From: Bacillus sp. FSL K6-3431 | GTDB lineage: Bacteria; Bacillota; Bacilli; Bacillales; Bacillaceae_C | Assembly (NCBI RefSeq): GCF_038002605.1 | Contig: NZ_JBBOCT010000001.1 | Location: 3,782,001 to 3,846,000, forward strand | Reading direction: 5' to 3' | DNA: 64,000 bases | Part shown: one piece after another, positions 1 through 9,030 of the stretch | Position numbering within the stretch: the stretch's first letter is position 1 | Layout: each line of letters opens with the position of its first letter | Program-made: the position numbers and the translations under genes | Notes under the pieces: generated by a model | The model's database searches: none | The model's input: the letters and a program-made list of their open reading frames with translations, nothing else | Told to the model about the DNA's origin: nothing

Positions 1-1
1 T

Positions 2-634
2 GGAGACTTGCCTCCAGGAACGGTCATCGAAATACCACTTCCAACAGCAGGAGAGGTGCTCGTGCGGACAGCGAGTCAACTGAATTTATTTGGTGTCCTA
101 GTCATTATTTTGGCATTTATGGGGATTCTTGCTGGAGAAAGAAAATCAGGTACGGCGGCGATGATTCTCGTAAAACCAGTTTCCTATCATGCGTTCGTTG
201 GAGCCAAATGGCTTCACGGAGCGGTTCTCATAGGTGTTTCTTATTTACTTGGAATGCTAGCATCCTGGTATTATACGTATCAATTATTCGATTTAGTGAA
301 GGTGTCAGACTTTTTTATGGGGACGATGACGTTTGGCATTTTTCTTCTATTCATTTTTACGCTCACTTTATTTTTCAGTAGCTTTAGTTCGAAGTCAGGA
401 ATCGCTGCATTTGCAACGCTAGGGACAGTCATTGTTTTAACGATGATCTCATCCTTATTACCGGAGAAATTTAACTGGACTCCTTTCGGGTTAACCGTAT
501 ATGCAAGTAAGCTTTGGATGGGTGATCAAGAAGTATCTGGAAAAATATATATTGCCTTTATCGTAACAGTTGCTATGATGGCTTTATTAACATTCCTTTC
601 TATTCGGATATTTAAGCGGAAAGAATTGGCTTAA
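2..634 (+). CDS. ABC-2 type transporter permease (5' end missing)
   Basis: This is the C-terminal part of an integral membrane permease. The reading frame is already open at base 2, so the true start lies upstream of the window and the TTG at 8 is unlikely to be the start. About 210 residues are visible with roughly five hydrophobic segments. A charged loop (GERKSGTAAMILVKPVS) after the first segment is typical of ABC2_membrane permeases of drug or bacteriocin exporters, which pair with a separate ATPase. That ATPase would be expected upstream, outside the window. The protein ends in a basic tail (IFKRKELA). The substrate cannot be inferred. The next gene starts 18 bases downstream and may be co-transcribed. 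Confidence 0.75.
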   Translation, partial: GDLPPGTVIEIPLPTAGEVLVRTASQLNLFGVLVIILAFMGILAGERKSGTAAMILVKPVSYHAFVGAKWLHGAVLIGVSYLLGMLASWYYTYQLFDLVKVSDFFMGTMTFGIFLLFIFTLTLFFSSFSSKSGIAAFATLGTVIVLTMISSLLPEKFNWTPFGLTVYASKLWMGDQEVSGKIYIAFIVTVAMMALLTFLSIRIFKRKELA

Positions 635-652
635 CTGAAAAGAGGTGCCAGC

Positions 653-1315
653 TTGGAAAAGAAAACTGCACTCATTGTGGGTGTAACTGGTCTTGTGGGA
701 AACGAGCTACTCCGTATACTTCTAAAATCAGAAAAATATAAGGAAGTCATTGCGCTTGGGAGGAGAACAATAAATGTTTCCCATCCGAAATTAACGGAAA
801 TCCTAGTTGATTTTGAAAAGTTAGGTGATTATGCGAGCAGCTTCATTGCAGACGATATTTTTTGCTGCTTAGGAACGACTATCAAGAAAGCAAAGACGAA
901 GGAAGCGATGTATCAAGTAGATGTTGAATATCCCTTAATGATTGCGAAGCTTGCTCATACAAGCGGCGCGAAGCAATTTCTAGTAATTAGTGCGCTGAAT
1001 GCCAATCCTCAATCGTCACTTTTCTATTCGAAAATGAAAGGCGAATTAGAGCAGAAACTAGCGGAAATTTCATATGAGGCTATATCAATACTACGTCCGT
1101 CACTATTACTCGGCGAGCGGGATGAATTTAGGTTAGGTGAGAGATTAGCAGGGGTAATGCTTAAAATGATACCATTTTTATTTAAAGGTCCATTGAAAAA
1201 GTACAAAGCAATCTATGGGAAAGATGTTGCATTGGCTATGTATGCAATTGCGCAATTGAATAAACGAGGAGTGGCGGTTTATACATCAGAACAACTAGAT
1301 TTACTCTCGAAATAA
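653..1315 (+). CDS. NAD(P)-binding oxidoreductase, atypical SDR (TIP30/HTATIP2-like)
   Basis: A 220-residue Rossmann-fold protein. The nucleotide-binding loop GVTGLVG is at residues 10-16. The segment CCLGTTIKKA (near residue 72) is characteristic of the TIP30/HTATIP2-like atypical short-chain dehydrogenases, as in B. subtilis YraR. A YSKMKGELE segment supplies the Tyr-x-x-x-Lys pair. The TTG start at 653 follows an AGAGGTG ribosome-binding site at 641-647. No signal peptide or membrane segment is visible, so it is cytoplasmic. Substrate is unknown. It follows the ABC permease gene closely and is ended by a strong terminator. Confidence 0.8.
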   Translation: MEKKTALIVGVTGLVGNELLRILLKSEKYKEVIALGRRTINVSHPKLTEILVDFEKLGDYASSFIADDIFCCLGTTIKKAKTKEAMYQVDVEYPLMIAKLAHTSGAKQFLVISALNANPQSSLFYSKMKGELEQKLAEISYEAISILRPSLLLGERDEFRLGERLAGVMLKMIPFLFKGPLKKYKAIYGKDVALAMYAIAQLNKRGVAVYTSEQLDLLSK

Positions 1316-1364
1316 CAATAGAACCAAGACAGTCTTAAGTGGCAGTCTTGGTTCTATTGTTATT
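1311..1364. terminator. Long perfect inverted repeat, intrinsic terminator
   Basis: Arms 1311-1330 and 1345-1364 are perfect 20-base inverse complements (5' arm AATAACAATAGAACCAAGAC) with a 14-base loop. The stem begins inside the stop codon region of the oxidoreductase gene. The T-rich 3' arm suits termination of the upstream genes; its symmetry would also allow termination from the other strand. Confidence 0.75.
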
Positions 1365-1443
1365 AAGTTGTTTGCTAAAGATTTTCTGAACAAGTAATCA
1401 CGCTTTCGACTCGATAGTGCGGCATATGCTAAGATATGAGTAA

Positions 1444-1472
1444 TTGACTGACTTAAAAATGTGTAAGCTAAT
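1444..1472 (+). promoter_or_regulatory. Candidate sigma-A promoter of the LacI-type regulator
   Basis: TTGACT at 1444-1449 and GCTAAT at 1467-1472 are separated by 17 bases, upstream of the regulator start at 1516. The -35 is good but the -10 matches only four of six consensus positions. Confidence 0.35.
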
Positions 1473-1515
1473 CGTGCTTTTTTAATATAAATATATCTTA
1501 TCGAGGGGACACACA

Positions 1516-2478
1516 ATGAAAGTAAAATTAGAAGATGTTGCAAAAGCTGCAGGGGTATCTCCAACTACCGTATCTCGAGTATTAAATAATAGGGGATATA
1601 TTAGTGATCAAACAAGAGCAAAAGTGGAGAGTGCGATAGAAGAATTAAATTATTATCCGAATGACGTAGCTAGGTCTCTATTCAAAAAAAGAACTAATTT
1701 TATTGGCTTAATATTACCAACAGTTAGTAATCCTTTTTTTGGTGAATTAGCACTATATATTGAAAACCATTGCTCTGAATTAGGGTATAAGATTATTCTT
1801 TGTAATAGTAATGGTCAAATTGATAAAGAAAAGGCATATTCGACGATGCTTATAAGGCATCAAGTAGATGGAATAATTGTTTGCTCGTATAATAGGGGAA
1901 TAGACACGTATAAGCATCCAAAGCTCCCTATTGTTGCGATTGATCACTATTTAGCACCCACTATACCAGTAGTAGGTTCTGATAATTATGCTGGCGGAAA
2001 GTTAGCTGTCCAACATTTAATCGATCAAGGGTGTAAATCAATTATTCATATTAATGGTCCCATAGAATTAGAAACACCTGCCCACTTTAGAAGAAAAGCA
2101 TACGAAGATCTTGTGGAAAATCCAATTAATTACGCACTTCCATTTGATGTAGATAGGATTGCATTCATTAGAAAAATTTTAAAGGATGTTCCTGAAATAG
2201 ATGGGATATTTGCTAGTGATGATATGATTGCAGCTGCATGTTTACAGGTTGCCAGGGAATTGAACATACATGTACCTGATCAATTAAAAGTGGTTGGATA
2301 TGATGGTACTGAAGCAACGATGACCTTATTACCTCAATTAACAACCATTAGACAACCAATTGAAGACATAGCTAAAACGTCTGTTTCAAAATTAACGTAT
2401 ATGATCGATAACTCAAAATATTCAGGGCCGCACGAAACAACGCTGCCTGTAGAATTACTAATTAATGGGACAACATAA
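1516..2478 (+). CDS. LacI/GalR-family transcriptional regulator of the fructan/sucrose locus
   Basis: A 320-residue LacI-family regulator. The N-terminal helix-turn-helix (LEDVAKAAGVSPTTVSRVLN, residues 5-24) is followed by the hinge helix and a periplasmic-binding-protein-like effector domain from about residue 60 (start IGLILPTVSNPFFGEL). ATG at 1516 follows a GAGGGG ribosome-binding site. The next five genes form a GH32/fructokinase/ABC importer operon on the same strand, so it probably senses a fructose-containing sugar and controls that operon through the repeats at 2600-2630. It has its own terminator (2543-2588), so it is transcribed separately. Confidence 0.9.
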   Translation: MKVKLEDVAKAAGVSPTTVSRVLNNRGYISDQTRAKVESAIEELNYYPNDVARSLFKKRTNFIGLILPTVSNPFFGELALYIENHCSELGYKIILCNSNGQIDKEKAYSTMLIRHQVDGIIVCSYNRGIDTYKHPKLPIVAIDHYLAPTIPVVGSDNYAGGKLAVQHLIDQGCKSIIHINGPIELETPAHFRRKAYEDLVENPINYALPFDVDRIAFIRKILKDVPEIDGIFASDDMIAAACLQVARELNIHVPDQLKVVGYDGTEATMTLLPQLTTIRQPIEDIAKTSVSKLTYMIDNSKYSGPHETTLPVELLINGTT

Positions 2479-2542
2479 GTTTTATCGAAAATTAAAAGGC
2501 AGAAATTCCCCATATACTGATGGAAGTCACACTTTATATAAG

Positions 2543-2588
2543 AAAAAAACTTGTGGAAAAAGTTCCTTTTTTTCTACAAGTTTTTTTA
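2543..2588 (+). terminator. Intrinsic terminator after the LacI-type regulator
   Basis: An A-rich arm with core ACTTGTGGAAAAA pairs with a T-rich arm with core TTTTTTCTACAAGT across a short loop and runs into seven Ts. One G-T wobble interrupts the stem. Confidence 0.8.
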
Positions 2589-2599
2589 CAATCATCTAG

Positions 2600-2637
2600 G
2601 TCAAGCGGTTGACATATGAAAGCGGTTGACATACTAT
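2600..2637 (+). promoter_or_regulatory. Promoter with two overlapping operator/cre-like repeats for the fructan operon
   Basis: TTGACA (2609-2614) and TACTAT (2632-2637) are separated by exactly 17 bases, a near-consensus sigma-A promoter. The sequence AAGCGGTTGACATA occurs twice, 17 bases apart. The first copy forms the near-palindrome GTCAAGCGGTTGAC (2600-2613) with a central CG, typical of LacI/GalR operators, and overlaps the -35. The second (2616-2630) sits in the spacer and matches the CcpA cre consensus at 13 of 15 positions. The upstream LacI-type protein and/or CcpA are the likely ligands; which binds which is inference. Confidence 0.65.
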
Positions 2638-2678
2638 TAGGTTACAAATTAAAAAAGTATTAAAGAGGGAGGATTTAT

Positions 2679-3632
2679 ATGGAGACAATAATTCATAAAA
2701 AAGTGCATAAAAAAGCTCCAAAGGAAAAGAGAACTTTTATTGATTATATGCGTCAAAACTATATGCTGTATTTGTTCCTAACACCTGCAATAATTTTAAC
2801 GATTGTTTTTAAATATGTACCTATGTACGGAGCTATTATTTCATTTAAAGATTTTAGTCCGATGAAAGGGATTTGGGGAAGTGAATGGGTGGGATTTGAG
2901 CATTTTACTAGATTTCTAACGTCACCCAATTTTGGAGAACTCTTTATGAATACGCTTAAATTAAGCGTTTATGGCCTGGTTTTAGGTTTTCCCGTTCCAA
3001 TTATATTAGCGTTAATGTTAAATCAAGTGAGAAGATCATCCATCAAAAAAAATATCCAGCTAATATTATATGCACCGAATTTCATTTCGGTTGTTATCAT
3101 TTGTGGTATGCTGTTTATTTTTCTCTCACCTACAGGCCCAATTAATGCGATATTGTCTTATTTTTTTGATAAACCTATTTCATTTATGTCAGATCCAGAG
3201 GCATTCAGAGCCATCTATATTATTTCTGGTATCTGGCAAGGAGCCGGTTGGGCCTCGATTATCTATGTAGCTGCTCTTGCCAATGTAGACCCGCAGTTAC
3301 ATGATGCGGCAACGATTGATGGAGCTTCGCTATTGCAAAGAATATGGCATATCGATCTGCCGACACTAAAACCAATGATGGCTGTATTATTTATTCTTGC
3401 CGCTGGTGGAATTATGGGAATTGGTTTTGAAAAAGCATATTTGATGCAAACTGCCATGAATATCCCAACATCTGAAATCATCCCAACCTATGTTTACAAA
3501 GTAGGATTACAAGCTGGGGATTACGCATACTCATCTGCAGTAGGATTGTTTAACTCTATTATTAATATAATCTTGTTAGTGTTTGTTAATTTTGTTGTGA
3601 AAAAATTGAGTGAAGGCGAAAGTCTTTATTAA
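2679..3632 (+). CDS. ABC sugar importer permease, LplB-type (MalF-like)
   Basis: A 317-residue inner-membrane subunit of a carbohydrate ABC importer, with a charged cytoplasmic N-terminus and about six hydrophobic segments. The EAA loop that contacts the ATPase is visible as HDAATIDGAS at residues 208-217. It matches the LplB/COG4209 type, which partners YtcP-type permeases and large lipoprotein binding proteins, as found here in the next two genes. ATG at 2679 follows a GGGAGG site. It is the first gene of the fructan/sucrose operon. No ATPase is encoded in the operon, so a shared MsmX-type ATPase is presumed. Confidence 0.9.
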   Translation: METIIHKKVHKKAPKEKRTFIDYMRQNYMLYLFLTPAIILTIVFKYVPMYGAIISFKDFSPMKGIWGSEWVGFEHFTRFLTSPNFGELFMNTLKLSVYGLVLGFPVPIILALMLNQVRRSSIKKNIQLILYAPNFISVVIICGMLFIFLSPTGPINAILSYFFDKPISFMSDPEAFRAIYIISGIWQGAGWASIIYVAALANVDPQLHDAATIDGASLLQRIWHIDLPTLKPMMAVLFILAAGGIMGIGFEKAYLMQTAMNIPTSEIIPTYVYKVGLQAGDYAYSSAVGLFNSIINIILLVFVNFVVKKLSEGESLY

Positions 3633-3651
3633 AGGAGGGAAATTTGAGCGT

Positions 3652-4527
3652 ATGTTCCATACAAAGAAAGATAAGCTTTTACTTTTCATTAATAAAATCC
3701 TATTAATTGGAATGGTATTGGTCATTATATTACCGTTACTTTATGTTCTATTGGCTTCATTTTTAGACCCAAGCGTATTGCTAAGTAAAGGAATATCATT
3801 TAATCCGGTTGATTGGACCATTGAAGGTTATGTGAGAATAATGCAGGATGGTGCAATTATTAGAGGCTTTTTTAATGCCATTCTCTATTCAGTCGGTTTC
3901 ACTCTTGCAACTGTTATCGTTTCAATCTTTGCCGGTTATCCATTGGCAGTTGATGGATTAGTAGGGAAAAAAGTCATTATGGTATTTTTTCTCTTTACTA
4001 TGTTTTTCGGTGGCGGTTTGATTCCTACATACCTAGTCATTAAGAACTTAGGAATGCTTAACAGTATATGGGCGATCATCTTGCCAGGTGCTGTAAGTGT
4101 GTGGAATATCATATTGGCTAGAACCTTTTTTAAAAGTATTCCAAAAGAACTGAACGAAGCTGCAAAAATTGATGGAGCGACAGATATACAAATATTTTTT
4201 AAGATCGTTCTCCCGTTATCAAAACCAATCATTTTTGTACTAGCTTTATATTCTTTTGTCGGTCAGTGGAATTCATTTTTCGATGCGATGATTTATTTAG
4301 AAGATCCGAAGATGCACCCATTGCAATTAGTGTTAAGATCGATTCTTATTCAAAATGAAGTACAACCTGGAATGATTAATGATCAGCTTGCGATGGCAGA
4401 ACTGAGTAAAATCTCGGAAAAAATTAAATACTCTTCCATTATACTTTCAAGTTTGCCTTTAATTATTATGTATCCTTTCTTCCAAAAATATTTTGAAAAA
4501 GGCGTTATGGTAGGGTCATTAAAATAA
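3652..4527 (+). CDS. ABC sugar importer permease, YtcP/MalG-type
   Basis: The second permease of the importer, about 291 residues and six membrane segments. The EAA loop reads NEAAKIDGA at residues 168-176. I prefer ATG at 3652, which follows AAAGGAGGG at 3631-3639. An in-frame GTG at 3610 would overlap the previous gene by 23 bases without its own ribosome-binding site. The protein ends in FEKGVMVGSLK, the usual C-terminus of YtcP/LplC-type proteins. It should form a heterodimer with the product of 2679-3632. Confidence 0.88.
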   Translation: MFHTKKDKLLLFINKILLIGMVLVIILPLLYVLLASFLDPSVLLSKGISFNPVDWTIEGYVRIMQDGAIIRGFFNAILYSVGFTLATVIVSIFAGYPLAVDGLVGKKVIMVFFLFTMFFGGGLIPTYLVIKNLGMLNSIWAIILPGAVSVWNIILARTFFKSIPKELNEAAKIDGATDIQIFFKIVLPLSKPIIFVLALYSFVGQWNSFFDAMIYLEDPKMHPLQLVLRSILIQNEVQPGMINDQLAMAELSKISEKIKYSSIILSSLPLIIMYPFFQKYFEKGVMVGSLK

Positions 4528-4540
4528 AAAATGGGGGTTT

Positions 4541-6148
4541 ATGATGAAAAATATGTACAAGGTATTTTCTACACTTATTATTGCGGGAGTAATGATGGCG
4601 GGTTGTAGTAGTAAGAGTGATACTTCATCAAAGGATTATGAACTTAAGGATGTCACTTTTCCATTAGAAGAAAAAGTAACATTGAAATTTATGACGCAAA
4701 GTTCACCGCTTGCATCTACAGATCCTAATGAAAAGTTAATTTATCAGCGCTTAGAGGAAAAAACAGGCGTGACCATTGATTGGAAAAACTACACAAGTGA
4801 TTCCTTTGCTGAGAAGAGAAACTTAGCGGTTGCCAGTGGGGAATTACCGGATGCGATTATTGATTCCGGATATGGCGATTATGATCTGTTAAAACTGGGA
4901 GGAGATGGCACAATCGTTCCAGTTGAAGATCTGATTGAGAATTATATGCCGAATTTGAAAAAGGTTCTGGATACTAAACCAGAATACCGAGCGATGATTA
5001 CCGCCCCAGACGGACATATTTATGCTTTCCCATGGATTGAGGAATTGGGTGCTGGAAAAGAGAGTATTCATTCTGTAGATGATTTTCCGTGGATTAATGT
5101 GGAATGGTTAGATAACTTAGGATTGGATATGCCGACTACAACAGAAGAATTGAAAGAAGTTTTGATAGCATTTAAAACCCAAGATCCAAACGGTAATGGT
5201 GAAGCGGATGAAATTCCGATGTCATTCATTATTAATGGTGGTGGAGAAGATTTGACGTTCTTATTTGGCTCTTTTGGTATAGGAGATAATTGGGACCATA
5301 CAGTCGTCACGAATGATGGACAGGTAGTATTTACGGCCGCCCAAGATGATTATAAAGAAGCAATGAAATACTTTAATGATTTGTACAAAGAAGGCCTAAT
5401 GGATGAAGAAGCCTTTGAACAGGACTGGAATACATATCTTGCTAAAGGTAAAAGTGAAAAATATGGTCTGTATTTCACGTGGGATAAAGGGAATATTTCA
5501 GGCATGAATGATAAATATGAATTGATGGCGCCGCTTGCAGGTCCTTCTGGTGAAACAAATGTAACTCGTACAAATGGAATGGGATTTGATAGAGGACGCA
5601 TGGTTATTACTAGTGCCAATAAAAACTTGGAATTAACAGCAAAGTGGATCGACGAGCTGTACGAACCACTTCAGTCTGTTCAGAGTAACTGGGGTACCTA
5701 TGGTGATGAAGAGCAGCAAAATATTTTCGAACTTGATAAAAGTACTGGGATGTTAAAACATCTTCCACTTAATGGAGCTGCGCCTGTTGAATTAAGACAA
5801 AAAACTCAAATCGGCGGACCATTAGCGATTCTTGATGAATATTATGGCGTCGTTACAACTAAGCCAGATGATGCAGCTTGGAGATTAGATTTGATGAAAG
5901 AAGTAATGGTTCCACATATGAAAGCAGACAATATCTATCCAAAAGTATTCTTTTCTATAGATGAACTAAAAGAACTATCAAAGATCGAAGCAGATTTAAT
6001 TGCCTATGTTCATAGAAAGCGAGCGGAATGGATTAAATCTGGAAAAGTAGAAGCAGAATGGGCTGATTATTTAGTTGAGTTAAAAAGACTCGGATTAGAT
6101 AAATGGCTGAAGATTAAACAAGACGGATACAACAGAAATGTGAACTAA
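4541..6148 (+). CDS. Extracellular sugar-binding lipoprotein of the fructan importer
   Basis: A 535-residue family 1 solute-binding protein. A lipoprotein signal peptide ends in the lipobox MMAGC with Cys22, so the mature protein is anchored on the outer face of the membrane. The large size fits the LplA/COG1653 proteins that pair with LplB/YtcP permeases and often bind oligosaccharides. The start is ATG at 4541 or the adjacent ATG at 4544, after a GGGGG stretch. With a GH32 enzyme and a fructokinase downstream, a fructo-oligosaccharide ligand is inferred, not shown. Confidence 0.88.
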   Translation: MMKNMYKVFSTLIIAGVMMAGCSSKSDTSSKDYELKDVTFPLEEKVTLKFMTQSSPLASTDPNEKLIYQRLEEKTGVTIDWKNYTSDSFAEKRNLAVASGELPDAIIDSGYGDYDLLKLGGDGTIVPVEDLIENYMPNLKKVLDTKPEYRAMITAPDGHIYAFPWIEELGAGKESIHSVDDFPWINVEWLDNLGLDMPTTTEELKEVLIAFKTQDPNGNGEADEIPMSFIINGGGEDLTFLFGSFGIGDNWDHTVVTNDGQVVFTAAQDDYKEAMKYFNDLYKEGLMDEEAFEQDWNTYLAKGKSEKYGLYFTWDKGNISGMNDKYELMAPLAGPSGETNVTRTNGMGFDRGRMVITSANKNLELTAKWIDELYEPLQSVQSNWGTYGDEEQQNIFELDKSTGMLKHLPLNGAAPVELRQKTQIGGPLAILDEYYGVVTTKPDDAAWRLDLMKEVMVPHMKADNIYPKVFFSIDELKELSKIEADLIAYVHRKRAEWIKSGKVEAEWADYLVELKRLGLDKWLKIKQDGYNRNVN

Positions 6149-6165
6149 CTTAGGAGGAGAAAAAA

Positions 6166-7620
6166 TTGACGACTTATAAAATTGAAAAATACAGACCAAC
6201 ATTACATTTTGCACCACAGAAAAATTGGATGAATGATCCAAACGGATTAATTTATTTTAAGGGTGAATACCATTTATTCTTTCAGCACAATCCAAATGAC
6301 AGCATATGGGGTCCTATGCATTGGGGTCATGCTGTCAGTAAAGATATGATTACATGGGAAGAGTTGAATATTGCTTTATATCCAGATGAATTAGGTACCA
6401 TTTTTTCAGGAAGTGCTGTAATTGATTGGGATAATACTTCAGGCTTTTTCCCTGATGAGCCGGGGATGGTAGCCATTTTCACTCATCATTTGGATGAGAC
6501 CGAACAGACACGAGCTGTTCAAACACAAAGTCTTGCTTACAGCCATGACCAAGGTAGAACATGGATTAAATATGATGGAAATCCAGTGCTAAAACATGCG
6601 ACAAAAGTGGATTTTAGAGATCCGAAAGTTTTTTGGCATGATGAAACGCAAAAGTGGATAATGACATTAGCTACAGGGCAAACGGTTACCTTTTATTCTT
6701 CTCCTAACTTAATTGATTGGCAGTTTGAAAGTGAGTTTGGTGAAAATATTGGTTCACATGATGGTGTATGGGAATGTCCGGACTTATTTGAATTAACTGT
6801 GGAAAACAGCGGAGAGAAGAAATGGGTTTTATTTGTGAGTATTGGGGATGATCCTCGCTTTGATACGGGCTCCCGAACACAGTATTTTATTGGATCTTTT
6901 GATGGTTCAACGTTTTCTCCTGAAGGTGATCAAGTTCAATGGCTGGATTTTGGAAAAGATAATTATGCAGGAGTTAGCTTTTCAGATATCACTAAAGAAG
7001 ATGGTAGGAGAATTTATTTAGGCTGGATGAGCAATTGGAGGTATGCCAACCAAGTACCAACTGAAGGTTGGAGAAGTCAGATGACTTTACCAAGAGTTCT
7101 TACATTAAGGAATGTGGAAGATAAACTTTTGGTGGTCCAAAGACCAGTAAGAGAATTGAATCAATATTTTTCTAGAGAGATTGAGATAAATGATGAGTCA
7201 ATAAAAAGCGAAGAGTCAAAAACGATTAAAATTGATGAGTCAAGTGTAGAGATCTTCTTAAATATTAATAACAATCAAGCAAAACAATTTGGTGTAGTAC
7301 TGTCACATACACAAACTCAAAAAACGGTGATTACGATAGACTCAAAGACGAATCTATTAACTTTAGATAGAAAGGATTCTGGGGACGTAGCATTCTCAGA
7401 GAACTTTCCTAATCTTCAAAAGATGAAAATTCATTCTACAGATCAAGTGAGTTTGCGAATCATTATTGATTCTTCTTCCATTGAAGTATTCGTTAATGAT
7501 GGTGTTTATGCTTTAACTAGCTTAATTTATCCGGATAAAGCATGTGAACAGATTTCCATTTTCTCGTTTGATGGAGATATAAGGCTAACGAATAGTTATA
7601 TTTCAGCACTTAATTCGTAA
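6166..7620 (+). CDS. Glycoside hydrolase family 32 (sucrose/fructan hydrolase)
   Basis: A 484-residue GH32 enzyme that hydrolyses beta-fructofuranosyl bonds. All three signature motifs are present: WMNDPNG with nucleophile Asp24, RDP at 151-153 with the transition-state stabilising Asp152, and ECP with acid/base Glu203. A five-bladed propeller is followed by the C-terminal beta-sandwich (IEVFVNDGVYALTSLIYP near the end). No signal peptide is present, so it acts on imported sugar in the cytoplasm. TTG at 6166 follows AGGAGGAG. Sucrose, sucrose-6-phosphate and short fructans are all possible; the ABC importer context favours non-phosphorylated fructosides. Confidence 0.92.
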   Translation: MTTYKIEKYRPTLHFAPQKNWMNDPNGLIYFKGEYHLFFQHNPNDSIWGPMHWGHAVSKDMITWEELNIALYPDELGTIFSGSAVIDWDNTSGFFPDEPGMVAIFTHHLDETEQTRAVQTQSLAYSHDQGRTWIKYDGNPVLKHATKVDFRDPKVFWHDETQKWIMTLATGQTVTFYSSPNLIDWQFESEFGENIGSHDGVWECPDLFELTVENSGEKKWVLFVSIGDDPRFDTGSRTQYFIGSFDGSTFSPEGDQVQWLDFGKDNYAGVSFSDITKEDGRRIYLGWMSNWRYANQVPTEGWRSQMTLPRVLTLRNVEDKLLVVQRPVRELNQYFSREIEINDESIKSEESKTIKIDESSVEIFLNINNNQAKQFGVVLSHTQTQKTVITIDSKTNLLTLDRKDSGDVAFSENFPNLQKMKIHSTDQVSLRIIIDSSSIEVFVNDGVYALTSLIYPDKACEQISIFSFDGDIRLTNSYISALNS

Positions 7621-7656
7621 AAATACATTGAAATCGATCTGAGAGGAGGCTGTAAC

Positions 7657-8529
7657 TTGCTTGGTGCAATTGAAGCGGGAGGTACAAAATTTGTCTGTGC
7701 TGTTGGAGATATAAATTTTAATATAGTCGATATCGTAGAGATACCGACGGCATTCCCTGCTGAGACAATGAAGGAAGTAAAATCATTCTTTAAACAATAC
7801 AATATTCAAGCACTGGGAGTAGGTTCATTCGGTCCAGCTAATATTAATCCCCAATCAGCAAATTATGGCTGTATTACAACTACACCGAAAGAACAATGGC
7901 AATATTTTAATATCATATCTTCTCTAAAAGATTGTTTTGATGTTCCGATGATTTTTGATACGGATGTAAATATAGCTGCATTGGGGGAAGCGATGTTCGG
8001 AGCTGCCCAAAACGTAAATAGCTGCATCTATGTAACTATCGGTACCGGAATTGGTGTAGGTGCAGTTATCAATGGCAAGATGCTACAGGGAATCAGTCAT
8101 CCTGAAATGGGACATATATGCGTTAAAAGACACCCGAAAGACCCATTTGCAGGAAGTTGTCCATTTCATCGAGATTGTTTAGAAGGGCTAGCTTCCGGTC
8201 CTTCTATTGAAAAACGATGGAATCAAAAAGCGGTCTTGCTTGGTAATAAAAGTGAAGTTTGGGATATACAAGGTTATTACATAGCACAAGCATTAATGAC
8301 ATATATCCTAACTCTCTCGCCAGAAAAAATCATTTTAGGGGGAGGGGTAATGAAGCAAAGGCAAGTACTCCCTGTTATCTATAAATACTTGAAAAGTTTT
8401 AATAATCATTATTTATCTTTCCCACAGCTGGAAGACCAGATGGAAGATTATATTGTAACACCTGGAGTGGAAGGACTTTCTGCAATAAAGGGAGCATTTT
8501 ATTTGGCAAAAGACGTATTGGCGAAATAA
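7657..8529 (+). CDS. ROK-family fructokinase
   Basis: A 290-residue ROK sugar kinase that would phosphorylate fructose released by the GH32 enzyme. The phosphate-binding motif EAGGTKF is at residues 6-12, catalytic Asp103 lies in DTDVN, and GTGIGVG follows. The zinc site of the ROK fructokinases is complete: His153, Cys168, His171 and Cys174. Length and motifs match B. subtilis YdhR/GmuE. TTG at 7657 follows GAGAGGAGG. It is the last gene of the fructan operon. Confidence 0.92.
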   Translation: MLGAIEAGGTKFVCAVGDINFNIVDIVEIPTAFPAETMKEVKSFFKQYNIQALGVGSFGPANINPQSANYGCITTTPKEQWQYFNIISSLKDCFDVPMIFDTDVNIAALGEAMFGAAQNVNSCIYVTIGTGIGVGAVINGKMLQGISHPEMGHICVKRHPKDPFAGSCPFHRDCLEGLASGPSIEKRWNQKAVLLGNKSEVWDIQGYYIAQALMTYILTLSPEKIILGGGVMKQRQVLPVIYKYLKSFNNHYLSFPQLEDQMEDYIVTPGVEGLSAIKGAFYLAKDVLAK

Positions 8530-9021
8530 AGATTACAGTGTTTTTATAGGCCATCTCAGCAACATTCATTAACCTTTTTTAAACTTTGCCTTTGTTTATC
8601 TAATATTCAATTATAGGCATAGGGAGTCTCTCTTCTGTCATTGGAGTTTGTTTGGTTACTCACTCATTTGGACATTTAGGAGATACTCTCTTCTTTTATT
8701 ACTGGAAATAACAGAATTTTTATGGTGCTAATTAATGAAACTAGCAAATATTATTCGTTATTGAATGTGAGGTAGTTCGAACCTATGTCAAAGAGCCAGT
8801 AATATGGGTAGTAAATTGTTCTTAACTTCAGTAAACGCCTATAATTTAGGAAAAAGCACTAATAAATATGTTTAAAGGCGTGAGAAAAAAGCAGCGATTT
8901 CTCGAGCGAAAAATCATATAATAACAATATTGTTTAAGAACGCCTATTCAAAAAATATCGCAGTATCTTTTGTCTTTTCCCGAAAATATCGTTATAATTT
9001 AAGTATACGATAGGAAAGTGG
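8530..9021. other. Intergenic region with a promoter near its right end
   Basis: No convincing gene is present in these 490 bases. The phrase AACGCCTAT occurs at about 8834 and 8939, and AGGCGT near 8875 could pair with the first. The only functional signal I can support is the promoter at 8970-8998. No clear terminator with a T run follows the fructokinase gene. Confidence 0.5.
8970..8998 (+). promoter_or_regulatory. Sigma-A-type promoter for the small ORF and yidC
   Basis: TTGTCT at 8970-8975 and a perfect TATAAT at 8993-8998 are separated by 17 bases, about 30 bases upstream of the small membrane protein gene. Confidence 0.65.
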
Positions 9022-9030
9022 GTGTTCAAT

